NCBI GenBank assembly: GCA_027257055.1
Contig: JAPVLO010000205.1
Location: forward strand, 5,704,001 to 5,768,000
Origin: Cephalopachus bancanus
Taxonomy: Eukaryota; Chordata; Mammalia; Primates; Tarsiidae
Length of the DNA stretch: 64,000 bases
Direction of reading: 5' to 3'
The notes under the pieces are model-generated. The model saw only the letters and a list, made by a program, of their open reading frames with translations, made no database searches and was not told the DNA's origin. Below are positions 22,360-34,274 of the stretch, in pieces (the stretch's first letter is position 1; each line of letters starts with the position of its first letter). A program made the position numbers and the translations under genes.

Positions 22360-24385
22360 CCCTATAGAGCTGTCTTTAAAGGTGTAGACTATAAATCTAA
22401 CATGGAGACACTGGATAAGAAAGGGAGAATCCTGAAATTTGAAAAGTTAAAGAGCTGAAGAAGGCTTTTGTGCGGTATTCAATTTTTTTCTTAAAATTGT
22501 TTATAATATATGATATGAAGTTTAAAACATTACATATTATTCAGACTTCCTCTACTTTGATGTTACAAAACCTTGTGAACTGAACTTCAAAATTAATATT
22601 AGCTAGGTATGCATTCCAAGGTGTGATATATTTGCTCTGAATGTAGACTTTTAACCAACAGAAATTCTGTGATATCCAAGTCATTATTCAACTGGATTGT
22701 GTCAGGCAGAAATTTTTAACACAGTGAAAGTAAGAGATTTTTCAGTATTAAGACCTAAAAAAATCAACAAAATCAAATATGCTATTTTTAAAAATTACTC
22801 AAAAATAATATTACAATTCCCTATTGTCTCACTTTACATTTGAATAACTTTTAATTAATTATCCACAACAAAATTGAGTTTGTTGACATTAAGAATGACT
22901 TTAATATAGAGCAGGTTTTTTCTGGACTTTCCTACGTAGGCAAGTGGAGAGATGTCTACATATAAACATATTGTACAAAACTTCATTGCTATATATAAAG
23001 AAAACCTATCCTAACCCTGTATGGATTTTTAAATATTTTTATTAATAATCTCTTGAGCAGTTTCAGTCTCACTGTGAAGAATTCACTCTTGAGCATTTCA
23101 ATTGACTCAACTAATTGTTACTTTTTAAATCACCTTAAAGAACTTCTAATTAAGAAAGATGGCTATTGTGCACCTAGAGTTGCTAAGAGTAGCTCATCTC
23201 ACGCTTCACCATTCCTTTTCCAGAGAAAATTAATAATGACTTTCCAAAGGTTTTATTGTAGTTTTGAAATGAGGTAAATCCAGAAAGAAAATATTTTTGA
23301 AGCAGTTCCTCTTTTCTTTTCTCAATCCTGGCTTCGTGCCCTAAAGCAACTTTATCTGAGGGTTCAGCACATGATCTGAGGATATGAAATACTCTTGCCG
23401 CATAAGCAAATGAGCCATTAAGGCTGTTTTGTATTCCTGTGGGCTATGAGTGTTCGGACTGACAGTACGATGGTGCCTGCTGCTTGAGATGGGGCTAGGA
23501 AGGGTGGTTTGGAAGGGGATTGTGTAGGTGTGCCATAATGAATGTGTTTTATCATTGAATGATTCCATATGCTCTTGTAAAGCTACCAATTCTTTCTTTT
23601 TCTTTTTTTTTTTCTTTCTTCTTCTAATGCCAAGATAAATTGATCCTGGATCGCTGCTCCAAATGCTGACACCACTGAATATAAAGGTGTCATTGTAAAA
23701 TGAACCATAGCAAATTCTTAATAAGCAAGCTTCACAGAGACTTACAGTTTTTGACATTTAGGTATAGACTTATCCCCTAGTGAAGGAAGCTTTGTTCAGC
23801 CATGCATACTAAAAGGAACAAAAAGTAAAAAATAATGTGATCGGTATTAAATATGTTTTACTCCTTCCCATAGTGAGCAATCAAATCACATGACTTGCCC
23901 ACTTCCATCTCCTAGGAAAATTGGAAAAAGAATTATTTGAGAGCAAGAATTTTATTTCTAAAAGAGTATGAATGGGCTTAGAGCTAAAGCTTCCAGTGTT
24001 ATCTGGAGGAGATTTAAGAGCTGACTTTCATGAAAACATCTTCAAAATCAGTTGTGTCTGAGAAAAACAATTTTAGTAAACCTATACAACACATGTTATA
24101 AAAGCAATTACTAAATTAGACTAATTTCTTTTATAAAAATTAGTATATCCTAGGGAACTCACTTTCCATATTAGTGTTGGCAAATACTTAGAAAACACTT
24201 TTATATTTGATAGCTCAGTTGTTGTAAAGAATATGGAAATTAGATCTATGATGATTAGTATAATTTATATTGCCTTGAACACAGAAAAGAGATACCATTT
24301 TGTTAAATTCAAGATTACTAACTTTTTTCTCTTTACAAGTCCTGAATAAAAACTCCTCGATAAGATTTGCTTTAAAATTTTATAA
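22360..24385. other. Unique AT-rich sequence, no gene supported
   Basis: A 138-codon minus frame (23341-23757) crosses a pyrimidine tract at 23591-23625, giving a poly-Lys run. It has no recognisable domain and I treat it as chance. Confidence 0.45.
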
Positions 24386-24387
24386 AA

Positions 24388-24501
24388 GCCTGGAGCAGTG
24401 GCACATGCCTGTAGTCCCAGTTACTTGGGAGTTTGAGGCAGGTGGATCACTTGAGTCCAGGCTGGCCTCATTGCTCATGTGACCAGCCTGGGCAACAAAG
24501 C
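24388..24501 (+). mobile_element. Short Alu/FLAM-like monomer without A-tail
   Basis: 'gcctggagcagtggcacatg', then 'cctgtagtcccagttact' and 'gaccagcctgggcaacaaag'. It is about 114 bp, internally rearranged, and lacks the A-tail. Confidence 0.75.
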
Positions 24502-25254
24502 ATTAAATGGTGTGAAACAGTTTGGTCTTTGAGCTCTGAGCAACTTCTAGCAGGAGTTCTTTCACTAACATTATTATGCTATTCCCAGAAAATATTCTTT
24601 GCCACATTGTTTCATTGATGTTCAATTAGAATTATACTATTAAATTGATTATTTTTTCTCTAATTGATAATTACTAAAGCACACATTTCAAAAAGTTTCA
24701 ATTCTAGATATATCATTCTCAGTATCATTGAACCTGTTATATACAAATCAACTTGGTAAATAGACATACACCAAGTTTGTCTAGATTTAAATGAATTGTA
24801 TATTCAGTCCTTTTGTAAAACAAATAATTATTTTGCATATTAAGATTAATTTGGATATTTGTTTAGTTTTAAACTGTATTCACAGTTCTGCAATTTGTCT
24901 TTCCCTCTCAACATTGTACTTTTGAAATACATCCATCTTGACATGCAGGTACTAATTTATTCACTTTAACTTCTGCACAGTATTCCACTGTAGGAATGTA
25001 TTAACATGTTCTTATTATTTTACTGATGGTGCTTATATTGCTTTCAACTTTTTGCCATTATCTAAACACTGAAATAAAAATTACGGTATATAACTCCTTT
25101 GGTAAGAGGTTACCTAAGAGAACATACCTGAATTGGAAACATTGAATTGACAGCAAGTGCATCTTCAACATTGTTGAATAGCTTCCTAAAATGTTTGTAT
25201 CAATAGATACTGCCTCAGCAATGTATGGAACTTTCCCTTACTTATTTGATACAT

Positions 25255-25545
25255 ATTTACTGCACACTCATGTGACAGACATTATTCTAGGGATGGGTGT
25301 ATAGCAGTAAACCAAGTATATAAAACTTTCTGCCTAAGTGGAGTTTGCTCTCAATAAAAAGGGTAGACAGAAAATAAATAAATAGATGGATAGATAATAT
25401 CTCAGATGGGAGAATAAAGCAAGGAAGGAAGCAAGAGATTGCTAGAATGGGAGATGCGATTTTAAATCCAGAGATCAAGGGAAACCGCACTAAGGAAGTT
25501 ATATCTGAGCAAAGAACTGAAAGGGGTGAGGAAGCCACACATTGT
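25255..25545 (-). mobile_element. L2 3' end, antisense
   Basis: 'ttattctagggatgggtgta', 'tagcagtaaacc', 'tggagtttgctctcaa' and 'gagcaaagaactgaaagggg' follow the complement of the L2 3' UTR and ORF end. Confidence 0.7.
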
Positions 25546-25947
25546 CACTCATACTTGGTATCATCACACTTTTTTATTTGTGTTCAATGAATGGACGTGT
25601 CTCAAAGGGATATTTTTATTTTTATTTTTTCTGACATCAAACATATTTTCATATGTTAGTTCTCCATTTGTGTTTTCTCTATTGTGAATTGCTTGTTAAT
25701 ATAGCTTGACTCATTTTTCTAAAAGGTTACATTCTTATTTTTTAACTTTCCTGTTTTTATTGAATAAGAGATTTATTTTTATATTTCAGAGATACTATTC
25801 CTTTGTTGTTTTGTGTGATGCAAATATCTTCCACCATTTGTGGTTTAATTGGTCACATTTTCACCATATAATTTTTTATGCACAAAAGTTATAGCTGTAT
25901 AGTCTTCTATTGAATTTATCAATCTTTTTACTAATCACTTGTCTGCC

Positions 25948-25990
25948 TTATTTAAGAAATCCTCCTGTCTTATTTAAGAAATCCTTCCCC
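25948..25990. repeat. Short tandem duplication
   Basis: 'cttatttaagaaatcct' occurs twice in succession, inside the old L1 copy. Confidence 0.85.
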
Positions 25991-26169
25991 AATCTAAGTA
26001 TTTTCTTCTCAATATTCTTATTTTTGTTTTTTTACACATTTCATTTTCTGATTTGCTTGAAATCTATTTTTTAGTGTGGTGTGAGGCAGCAAACTAACTT
26101 TGAGGTTTTATTCCACGGGGATATCAAATTATCCTATCACATTGGTTACTATTTTAGTATACGGATTGT

Positions 26170-26370
26170 ATCTCCACTTAAATGTCATTTGCAGAAAGAA
26201 TTTCCTGACCCTTTTTATTGAGTTATATCCCACTGTTACATGTGCCATAATAGTTTATAATTCTTCTTTTTAAATTCAAAATGACTTAATAATTGATTAT
26301 TCATATAATTATTTGTCCAATTTCTGGTTTCATCCCTCTTCCTCCCTAAAACCATATTTTATGAGGACTA
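26170..26370 (+). mobile_element. L2 3' region fragment
   Basis: 'aatgtcatttgcagaaagaa' followed by 'tttcctgacc' and later 'tatgaggactatctctc' fit the L2 3' UTR. Confidence 0.5.
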
Positions 26371-26374
26371 TCTC

Positions 26375-27125
26375 TCACTTAAAACTGTAACCTCGATTTC
26401 AACACGGTATCTAGTTTAGAATTAGTACCTACAAAAGTGTTCAATTGATATATAAATTACTTTACTTCAGTAATATTTGAGATGAAAATGCAATGATTTA
26501 TGACACTTCAAGTTTTTAACAAGAATGAAAATAAACATAAGTTTTCCAAAATTTATCAAGAGTAAACTATAGATACTGCTTGAACTTTTATTATATGTAT
26601 TTGATTTTCTTTTCCTACAGTCTGCCACTTTTACAACTGGCCTTCTCCCCCCAACTTGTAAAGTGATAAGAGATACCATTGGTATTCGGTATGCAAATCA
26701 GTGAGGCATGTAAAATCTGTGACCTCAGCAATGCATCGTACCCTCCCACTAATTTATCTACAATCATATAAAACAGTATATGAGTCGTTTTTATTAATGC
26801 ATGAGTTTTTTTCACCTTCAAATGAGTCAAACTTGTGGAAAGTTGGGGAATTTTTTCAGTCAGATAAGTATTTGCTAATGGGTATTACTTCTTTAGAACT
26901 GGAATAGAGTATGCAATAATCTTTTTCTTTTCAATAAAGAATATAAGTTCATTTTGGGGTCAGTTACTTACCTCTAACCTAGAATACATTAATGTTACCA
27001 GAATTCTGGGTTGTCAGTTTTAGACACTTTAAAGCCTTTCCTTGATGGTTCTTCTTTGTTCATTTCCTGCCTTTTTTTTTTTAAATAGTTGGGATGTTGA
27101 TGTGGCCTTCATAACTTTAACAGAT
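26375..27125. other. Unique AT-rich sequence
   Basis: No gene supported. Overlapping short frames on both strands near 26467-26907 have no motif. Confidence 0.5.
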
Positions 27126-27134
27126 TTTAAATGT

Positions 27135-27500
27135 GAAATGTATTTATTTATTCAACAAATACTTAATGAGTGCTTACAACGTCTGAATCACTCCCATTTA
27201 GATACCCTGTGTCATTCCATATACCTGCCCTAAATGGAGGAGATACAATGGTGAAAAAGATATGCAAACTCCCTCAATCAATGAGGCTTATATTGCCCAA
27301 GGGATGTATATAACCAAAAAAATTATATAATGTTAGACAGTAAGAAACATAAACCAAGAAATGAGATAGAGAGTGACAAGAAGTGTGCTTTTTTTGACAG
27401 GGTTCTCGAGGAAGACATTAGAGAAAGATAAACCTTAAAGCAAGAGCAAATCTGGTGAACCTTAGAACCAGGGAGAATCTGGTGAATGTCCCAATTCACT
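27135..27500 (-). mobile_element. L2-like 3' end, antisense
   Basis: 'ttattcaacaaatacttaat', 'gagatacaatggtgaaaaag' and 'tcaatgaggcttatattgcc' resemble the complement of the L2 3' end. Divergence is high. Confidence 0.55.
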
Positions 27501-27692
27501 GGAATCAAAGTTTTCCACTCAAAGTTCTTGCTTAGCTAATTTGCTCCACCCTCTCCATATAATTTCATTTTCTCCATATATACATTTTATAAGTTAATAG
27601 TGAATCCTCCATCTATCTTGGTATTCAAATGCTTTTTCTTATACTTTGCCATCTTATCAACTTTCTTGCTTCCTAAATATGTGCCCATTTCT

Positions 27693-27922
27693 GATCAGCA
27701 CGGGAGTTTTGACCTGTTCTGTTTCTGACCTGGTTAGTTCATCCCTCCTCTGGCAGCCTGGTGATCCCTCGCTCCAAGGAGGTCACCATGTTGATGCCAA
27801 ATTTAGTGTGGACACCCGACCCCTGTGGCAACTACAGCCGAGAACTCCTGGGCTCAAGCGATCATCCTGCCTCAGCCTCCTGAGTAATTGGGACTACAGG
27901 CAAGCACCAATGTGCCCAGCAG
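27693..27922 (-). pseudogene. RN7SL (pseudogene): 7SL RNA retropseudogene, 3'-truncated and tailless
   Basis: 7SL is the RNA scaffold of the signal recognition particle. Read on the minus strand, the sequence starts at the 7SL 5' end (GCTGGGCACATTGGTGC...). It runs through the Alu-domain and then through the 7SL-specific S domain absent from Alu: 'ggtcaccatgttgatgcc', 'gtgtggacacccgac' and 'gatcagcacgggagttttga' in complement. It stops about 66 nt before the normal 3' end, with no A-tail. A perfect 15-bp target duplication, tatgtgcccatttct, lies at 27678-27692 and 27923-27937. Substitutions in the 5' domain make it a pseudogene. A chance plus-strand frame (27646-28011) across it is not a gene. 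Confidence 0.95.
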
Positions 27923-28011
27923 TATGTGCCCATTTCTATACCCTATATAATTCTGTATACCCAGAGCATTTAAGTTGTATGGACTTGTATATACTAAATA
28001 TGTGTGCATAA

Positions 28012-30135
28012 TTTGCAGGTGAGACACCCAGAATTTGTATTCATACACACATACCCATATGAATTGGGTATAAGAGATACAGAAAAGATGAGGGGAACGA
28101 GTATGCTGAACATTGCTAGATATTTCCTAAATAATTATCATTGCAGAGCCAAAACACAGTTGGGGCTAAAGTTCAGAAATGTTCTCCAGGTCAGCTGTGT
28201 CTGTTCTGTAATCTGTGAACAAATTACTCAACATATTTCAGACTAATATTTCAACACTGCTATCAACTGAATATATTAAGCATTTAACTCCTAAAACAGG
28301 CAATAATTGTAATAGTGGGGCCACTTTACACTGGTCATACTCAATTCAGCTTTTAAATGTTGTCTGTTTAAAATGGTTAGTCATTACTTATAATATACAT
28401 ACCTAAGTGTATATATGTATTTATATATGTAAATATATTTTATATATATTTTTATATATAAGTATATATAGTTATTCCTTTAAAAATAAAGTACATACTT
28501 AACTATTAACAACTTAGCTTCCCCCTCCTTCTAATACCATCTCCCTACCATGATTATATCTATTGAATTTCTCTACCATTTCAATATGAATTTAAAAGTT
28601 ATTGCTCAAATCTCAGAAATTTATATATATACAACAGAACTTTATAAATGAATTCAACAAAAAGATTGCTGAATCAATGCACATTTTTTCTTTAGATCAT
28701 GACTAATAAAATATACTCAGGGTCAAAATAGAAATGAATTTTTTTACCTATACTTAAGAAGTGTGCAGTGAAAACTATTCAGTCTCAACTAGATAAAGGA
28801 GCCTTTACAAAGTGCTTTATCAGCTTCAATAATTAAAAGATTTCCTGCTAACTATTCAGTGAGAGTCTTCTTTATAGCTCTGCTTTGCAGTCAGTTCCTT
28901 CTATCTCCTCTTTTGAAAAGTCTAATTAAAGTGGGAAGCGTTTTTTTTTTCCTATTCATTCTGGTTTTGGTATATTGGACATAGAAACTAAAATAACTAA
29001 TTAAAGACAATTTAATTTTTCCCATTCTTGTCCCATTGGAACGTTATGGGGTAGGGTGGGAGAAGTGGAAGGAGATGTATTTTCCTGGTTATAATTTTTA
29101 AAGTTGGTTTCTTATTGTTAGTTTTTCAGTGTTAAATACCTTTCAGGTTAATGGATGCAATATGGATAACTATCTTGTTGATGCCCATATTGATGCTTTA
29201 ATAGGTATTTTAGAATAATTAATTAGTGAAGAATTGAAACTGAATATTTTAGAGCCCTTACATTTTCCTGCATTATTTAAGCACTGATATGCTGCCTCTT
29301 AAAAATATATTTGCTGCGGTGTTCAAAGAAATTTGAATGAAAAAAACCCCTCCCATTTCCCTCCTAGACAGTTGTTTTCCATTTGTGTGTTTAATTCTAT
29401 CTATATTTATAAATATACATTTAAGATAATGATGATTATATGGTTTGCAGTTTTCTTATTTCTTATTCTAGTTATAAACTCTAGCCAGTAAGTGTCTCTG
29501 AAAAGGTGATATGTCTTTTATAGAATCAAGTGCTAAGATAAGGAATCTTAAAAAGTTTTTTTGATTGTTAGAATGGAAGTATTCAAAGGGTTAAAGCAAT
29601 TCAATCATAATTCGGTATGAGTATTTTCAGCCCTTGCTACTTGCTATTGTGAGGAAATTGTAATTATAGAGTAAGAGACAGATATTTATGCAAGCGAATA
29701 TAATATAGGAAAGAATATACTGTTGTTAAAATATAATATGAAATATATTAGAGGTGCAGTGCTTTGTTGCTGACCCGTGAAAGACTTATATAAGATTTCA
29801 AATAAGATAGGTATAGATGTGTGCATGTATGTGTGTACCTGAAGGCAATGACCAGGAGAAAAGCATCATAAATAAAGATATGGAGACAAAAATCACATTT
29901 TCAATCATGTTTGAACATGGGAAAGGAAGACAAGTATTCTAGAATTCTATCAGAATATTCACATCAGTTGAGCAATGGCTCAGGCCCACCTCTGAGAATA
30001 GCCAGTCTAAATAAGTAAGAACTGTTGAATAATACATGCTCAGACAAAGTTCCAATGATTTAATGGTCAGACATCTTAAGTTGATGCATTTTAAGAAAAG
30101 CTAGAGATACTATCCTGGAAGGTAGAGTTTGCTTT
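28012..30135. other. AT-rich unique sequence
   Basis: No gene found. A strongly AT-rich low-complexity patch of alternating TA lies at about 28400-28470. No confident repeat otherwise. Confidence 0.5.
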
Positions 30136-30139
30136 AATT

Positions 30140-30255
30140 TCACTCTAAGTTCCACAAAGACAGGGATTATTTTTTCTATTTGTTTATTCATCCAAATCAC
30201 CTAGACCAGTGCTTTCTACACAATAGATACTCAAAAAATACTTATAGAACAAATG
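30140..30255 (+). mobile_element. L2 3' terminal fragment
   Basis: 'gttccacaaagacagggatt', 'cacctagaccagtgctttct' and 'atagatactcaaaaaatact' match the L2 3' terminus. Confidence 0.7.
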
Positions 30256-30369
30256 TTGAATTTAATTCTTAGCTCATATTTTAGTTTCAATCTGTGTCTG
30301 GTGGCCAATCAACAAACAATAATACAACTGGTCAGAATCAAGGACTGATTCTTTTTTAAAAAATCCATA

Positions 30370-30480
30370 AGAGTCAGTGCAGTACAGAGGATAAAAGCAC
30401 AAAACTGGAAGTCGAGACATCTGAGTTCTGTTACTAACAACTAACTGTAAAATGATGGTCAAACCATGTAATCTTTCATC
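30370..30480 (+). mobile_element. MIR fragment
   Basis: 'gtacagaggataaaagcac', 'tggaagtcgagacatctgag' and 'ttctgttactaacaactaac' resemble the 5' half of MIR. Confidence 0.55.
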
Positions 30481-30489
30481 CAAGAACAC

Positions 30490-32570
30490 ACTTTCTGTTC
30501 TCAAACTCTATGAATCTATTTTCAGTCCCACTCGTAACTCTTAAGGTTACCCAAGCTTTTGGGGCATCAAATTGTCCTTGTGATAAAGATAAATCATAGC
30601 TGATGGCGGAAGAGTAAATGAAGAAATAGAAAAATTCTTTGAAAGCCTTTGGATGATAATATTTATATAAGGTTGAAGGAAAATGTGACAATTACATTGC
30701 TATTTTATATTTTTTCTATAAAGTTTTAACTTTTATAATACATTGCAAATACTTCAGAATAATATAAGTACTTAAAAGAGAAAAAAACACTTAAGTTTTA
30801 TCTTCTTCCTTATATAGCTAAATTTTATTCATGTTTGGTTGAACCTACTCAACCCAATCTTATAAATTTGACGAAATAAACAGAAGAATCTGATGCAAAT
30901 GTGTGTGGATTATATAACTGCAGGTTGTGACAAGTTATTTTTTTCTAATCTTGGGTTAAAATAAAATCAGAAGACAATGGTAAAATTTATTTCAAGCCAA
31001 AAGACTTTTTTCTTTAATGTGAAAGACTGCATCTTTTTGTAGATAAAGTGAATGCTTTTTTCTTGCCCATGTCACAGCTTTAATGGTATTTTGGATTTTC
31101 ATTCTCCATTTACAGAAGGGCTTCCACTCACAAGACAGTGTTACACGTTTTCAAGCAGTGAAAACATTATCAGGCATCAACTAGATCCATAGGCAGATTA
31201 AGTTTTTATTGTGGAACCAATAGTTTTACTGCACACTTAGTAGACACAAGTAATAATGATAATCTCATATCCATTCATTACTAGACCTATAAATGAATGT
31301 TAGCTGCAATATTCTCCACCTGATTCCAGTTGACTGGGTAAGAGTCACAAAATGCAGGTTGCTAAACCCAATACACTGTGCAGTATGGCTTGGGCAGTTA
31401 GTTCCAGCAGATAGAAAAACCATTTTTTCCTGGACATTTCCTGCACAGTCTGATTGGCTCCCTGATATTTCCCATCCACTCCAAGCTGCTCTTTCCCTCC
31501 CTCATTCAAAATTGCAGAATGTTCCCCTGGTCTCAAGTTGCTGTCTCTATTCCCAAACTATATGTTTGACTTCCTGCCACCCACTTCATTCTTTGGTGAA
31601 TTCTATTTTATCATAGGATCATTAAAGAACAAATCTCATAGAAGGGAGTCTACCCTGCTTCTGAGGATAACATTCAATTTAAATGACATGAAAGAACAAA
31701 GTACAATAGTTGGTTTGGAGAGTTAAATCCCAGTAAAAATAACTGGAAGAAGAGAACAAACAAGCATATAAAAATAACTTTCCATTTCTGGCAGTTCATT
31801 CCCTAGTTGTAGCCCTCTGTCTTCTCCTAAATAAGAGGCAGCCTCAATCATCTTTTGGTGCAACGTTAATAAAAAATAAGAAATGATGATTGTGTGTCAA
31901 AGTTCTTAGATGGTCCAAAAGCCTTGTATTACTCTCCTCTACCAAAATTTTAGACCAAGCATACTAAAGGCCTTGTGATTTGCTAAATTAACTTTACCTT
32001 CTTATATTTCCTCTGTTCATCTTCTGAATAAAATGATAATAATTAGCGAAACAGAAAGTAAATAAAGAACAAGAGGGAGGGAAATGTTTGCAGACACCCA
32101 CTGGGCATTTTCTACACACCAGGCACTGTTCTGAGAATTCAGCAGACACTGAAATTGTGCATCTGTATGTACTTCACAAACTGTTATCATGAATGGATCC
32201 TGCTTACAAGAAGCAAATTCCAAGCTCCTTTAGGATATTGTTTAGTCACAGAAGAATCAGCAAACATGACCTTTCTTTGTTTTACAAAGTCAAAAGGGCA
32301 CAAAGAGGAAAATTTAGCCACTATATAATAATTTCTTATGACACAGAGTTCTTCTTAAACACAAGTTATCTCAAAAATCTCTACAACTGCTGAGATAAAT
32401 AACACCTTTGATGTGTTTATAAGCCTCCCCCAGTGCTTTTTGTTTAAAGAACTTAGCAAGAGCAATTTAATTGTTGGGATTTTTTTCCCTCTCAGTGAAC
32501 AGTCTGTCTGTGAGATCTACGGGATAAACACAAGATATAATATTTGCATTATTATTCCCCTTCCCCCTCT
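30490..32570. other. Unique sequence, no gene supported
   Basis: Short frames at 31293-31616 and 31538-31726 show no domain. 'ccaggcactgttctgag' near 32120 is a small L2-like scrap. Confidence 0.45.
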
Positions 32571-32574
32571 TGTT

Positions 32575-32710
32575 AGAGATGGGGGTCTCACTCTGTTGCC
32601 CAGGTTGGAGTACAGTGGCACGATCATAGTTCACTGCAGCCTTTAATTCCTGGGCTCAAATAATTCACCCTGATAACTAGGATTACAGACATGCACCAAC
32701 ATGCCTGGCT
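32575..32710 (-). mobile_element. Alu-type monomer, antisense
   Basis: One Alu arm in complement: 'gagatgggggtctcactctg', 'tggagtacagtggcacgatc' and 'atgcctggctag'. There is no clear A-tail and no clear TSD. It is probably an old monomer (FLAM/FRAM class) or a truncated AluJ. Confidence 0.85.
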
Positions 32711-33135
32711 AGTTATTCCTTATTTTTGAAAGTCCAGGTTATTCTATTTATACTTCATTACTCAGTGAAGCCTTTTAGAAACCAAAGCTTTGTTTTCAAT
32801 AACTGATCATAATTAAATTTTGATGAGCCTAAATCTTTGTTATGTATATTTCAAAGATATTTCTCAATACATTTATAGGTTGTGATGTTATTTCTGAACT
32901 TAACAAAATTATTGGTGTAGCTCTTATAAGTAGCACAGTCAAAAAGGGACAGAATATAGAAAAAAATTTGTAAGTTACATCATAGATGGATCAAAGTATC
33001 AATAACATTGAAAATATTTTTTTCAGCTTAAATTTTCTGGATTCGATGGTTGGAATTTTAATACTGGGATATATGGTAGTAATAACTGTGCACTGGGAAT
33101 TTTTATATTTCAGGAAAATCTAGGTTAATAGATAA
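32711..33135. other. AT-rich unique sequence
   Basis: Nothing recognisable. Confidence 0.5.
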
Positions 33136-33139
33136 TAAA

Positions 33140-33382
33140 GGAGTCTTAGGGTCTGGAATCAGGAAACATGGATTCAAATCCCAGCTCTACCATTGGTGAG
33201 CTGTTAATCTTATCCAGTCTTTTATGCCTCCATTTCTTTCTCTGTCAAATGGGGATATTCATAGTATCTACTCCTACGGTTGCTGTATGTACTGAATGCT
33301 GTATGTACATGAAAGTGTAAATGAAATACTTATAGTATCTGTCAAATCATCAAGATGCAATAAAAGTTAGTTGTTGTTAGAA
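33140..33382 (+). mobile_element. MIR SINE, nearly full length
   Basis: 'ggattcaaatcccagctcta', 'ccattggtgagctgttaatc', 'tctctgtcaaatggggatat' and the 3' part 'taaaagttagttgttgttag' are in MIR order. It holds a small 'gctgtatgtac' duplication near 33280-33307. Confidence 0.9.
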
Positions 33383-33599
33383 CTGTGTAATTTTGTATGT
33401 TTGCATTTTAAAAGATCTAAATGAATTATTTTTTAAACTAAAATATGTCTCCAGTTTTGTTCAGATATTATTTTATTTAATCATAATAACAGGTTTACAT
33501 GACAAGATGATGAATAAATTCTCTTTCTAATCCTATAGTTGAAGAACTTCAAGATCAAGAAGAAGAAAGAATCATTTCTTAGTATTATACTAAGTACCA

Positions 33600-33792
33600 T
33601 ATATACTTATTATGTACTTTACACCAAGTATCTCATTTAATCCCACCCCAAGGTTATGAAATAGTTATTACTCACAAACAACAGATGAGGAAACCAAGAG
33701 AATTATTCAGGACTGTACTACCAGTCAGTTATGGACCAGGAATGTTTAACCCAAGTTTACCTAAACTCAAAATCTATGCTCTTTCTTATGAC
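33600..33792 (-). mobile_element. MIR SINE, antisense
   Basis: 'cttattatgtactttacacc', 'aagtatctcatttaatccca', 'acagatgaggaaaccaagag' and a degenerate 3' end follow the reverse complement of MIR. Confidence 0.85.
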
Positions 33793-33799
33793 AAATGAA

Positions 33800-34270
33800 C
33801 ACATCAGTGTCACTTCAAACACAGCATGATCAGAATCAAATTTATCATCTTCAAACCCTCCAACCTATTGCCCCTACCCCAAAATCATCTCCTAGAGTCT
33901 TCATCTATATTCATGGGTTTACCTCTTTGTCTTCGCTACTAAAAAGCTTTCAATGTCTTTTAATTGCCTTCAAAGAAAATTTCAAGCTTTTTTCAAACAG
34001 ATATTGAAAACCTTATAACAATGTGACCCCAGATTAGGCCACTCCAATTCTTTGTGTACCGGGTACAATGGTAAATGGTGTTCTCAAACACTTTTACACC
34101 TACTTTCTGTGTTTATTTTTCTTCTGTCTGATATGCCTTTCATTTATTGAACAAGAAAAACTTCAACATATTCTTCAAAGACATACCTGTCCTCCACTCC
34201 AGCCTCTTCCAGAATTAATCATGCCCTTATGTGCTTTTCCAGTGTTTTATATCTATTGCTGATAAAACAT
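33800..34270 (+). mobile_element. L2 3' ORF region and 3' UTR
   Basis: 'aaatttcaagcttttttcaa', 'aaccttataacaatgtgacc' and 'attcttcaaagacatacctg' follow the L2 C-terminal ORF and 3' end in order. No intact frame remains. Confidence 0.6.
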
Positions 34271-34274
34271 TCAT

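Larger units (their letters stand above)
24880..26165 (-). mobile_element. Ancient L1M/L1ME 3' region, interrupted by L2-like sequence
   Basis: About 24880-25250 matches the complement of an old L1 3' end ('cagtattccactgtagg', 'gcttatattgctttcaac', 'actgcctcagcaatgtatgg'). About 25556-26165 continues into the ORF2 end ('ttgaaatctattttttagtgtgg', 'ttattccacggggatatc', in degenerate form). The middle is replaced by the L2 piece at 25255-25545. Confidence 0.65.

Noticed and set aside
23341..23757. 138-codon minus frame with a poly-Lys run
   Set aside because: The Lys run comes from a pyrimidine microsatellite, and nothing else in it resembles a protein family.
24388..24501. Second tailless small-RNA pseudogene
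   Set aside because: It lacks 7SL-specific S-domain sequence and a clear target duplication, so an eroded Alu/FLAM monomer is the simpler reading.
27646..28011. 121-codon plus frame
   Set aside because: It reads through the antisense of the 7SL pseudogene.
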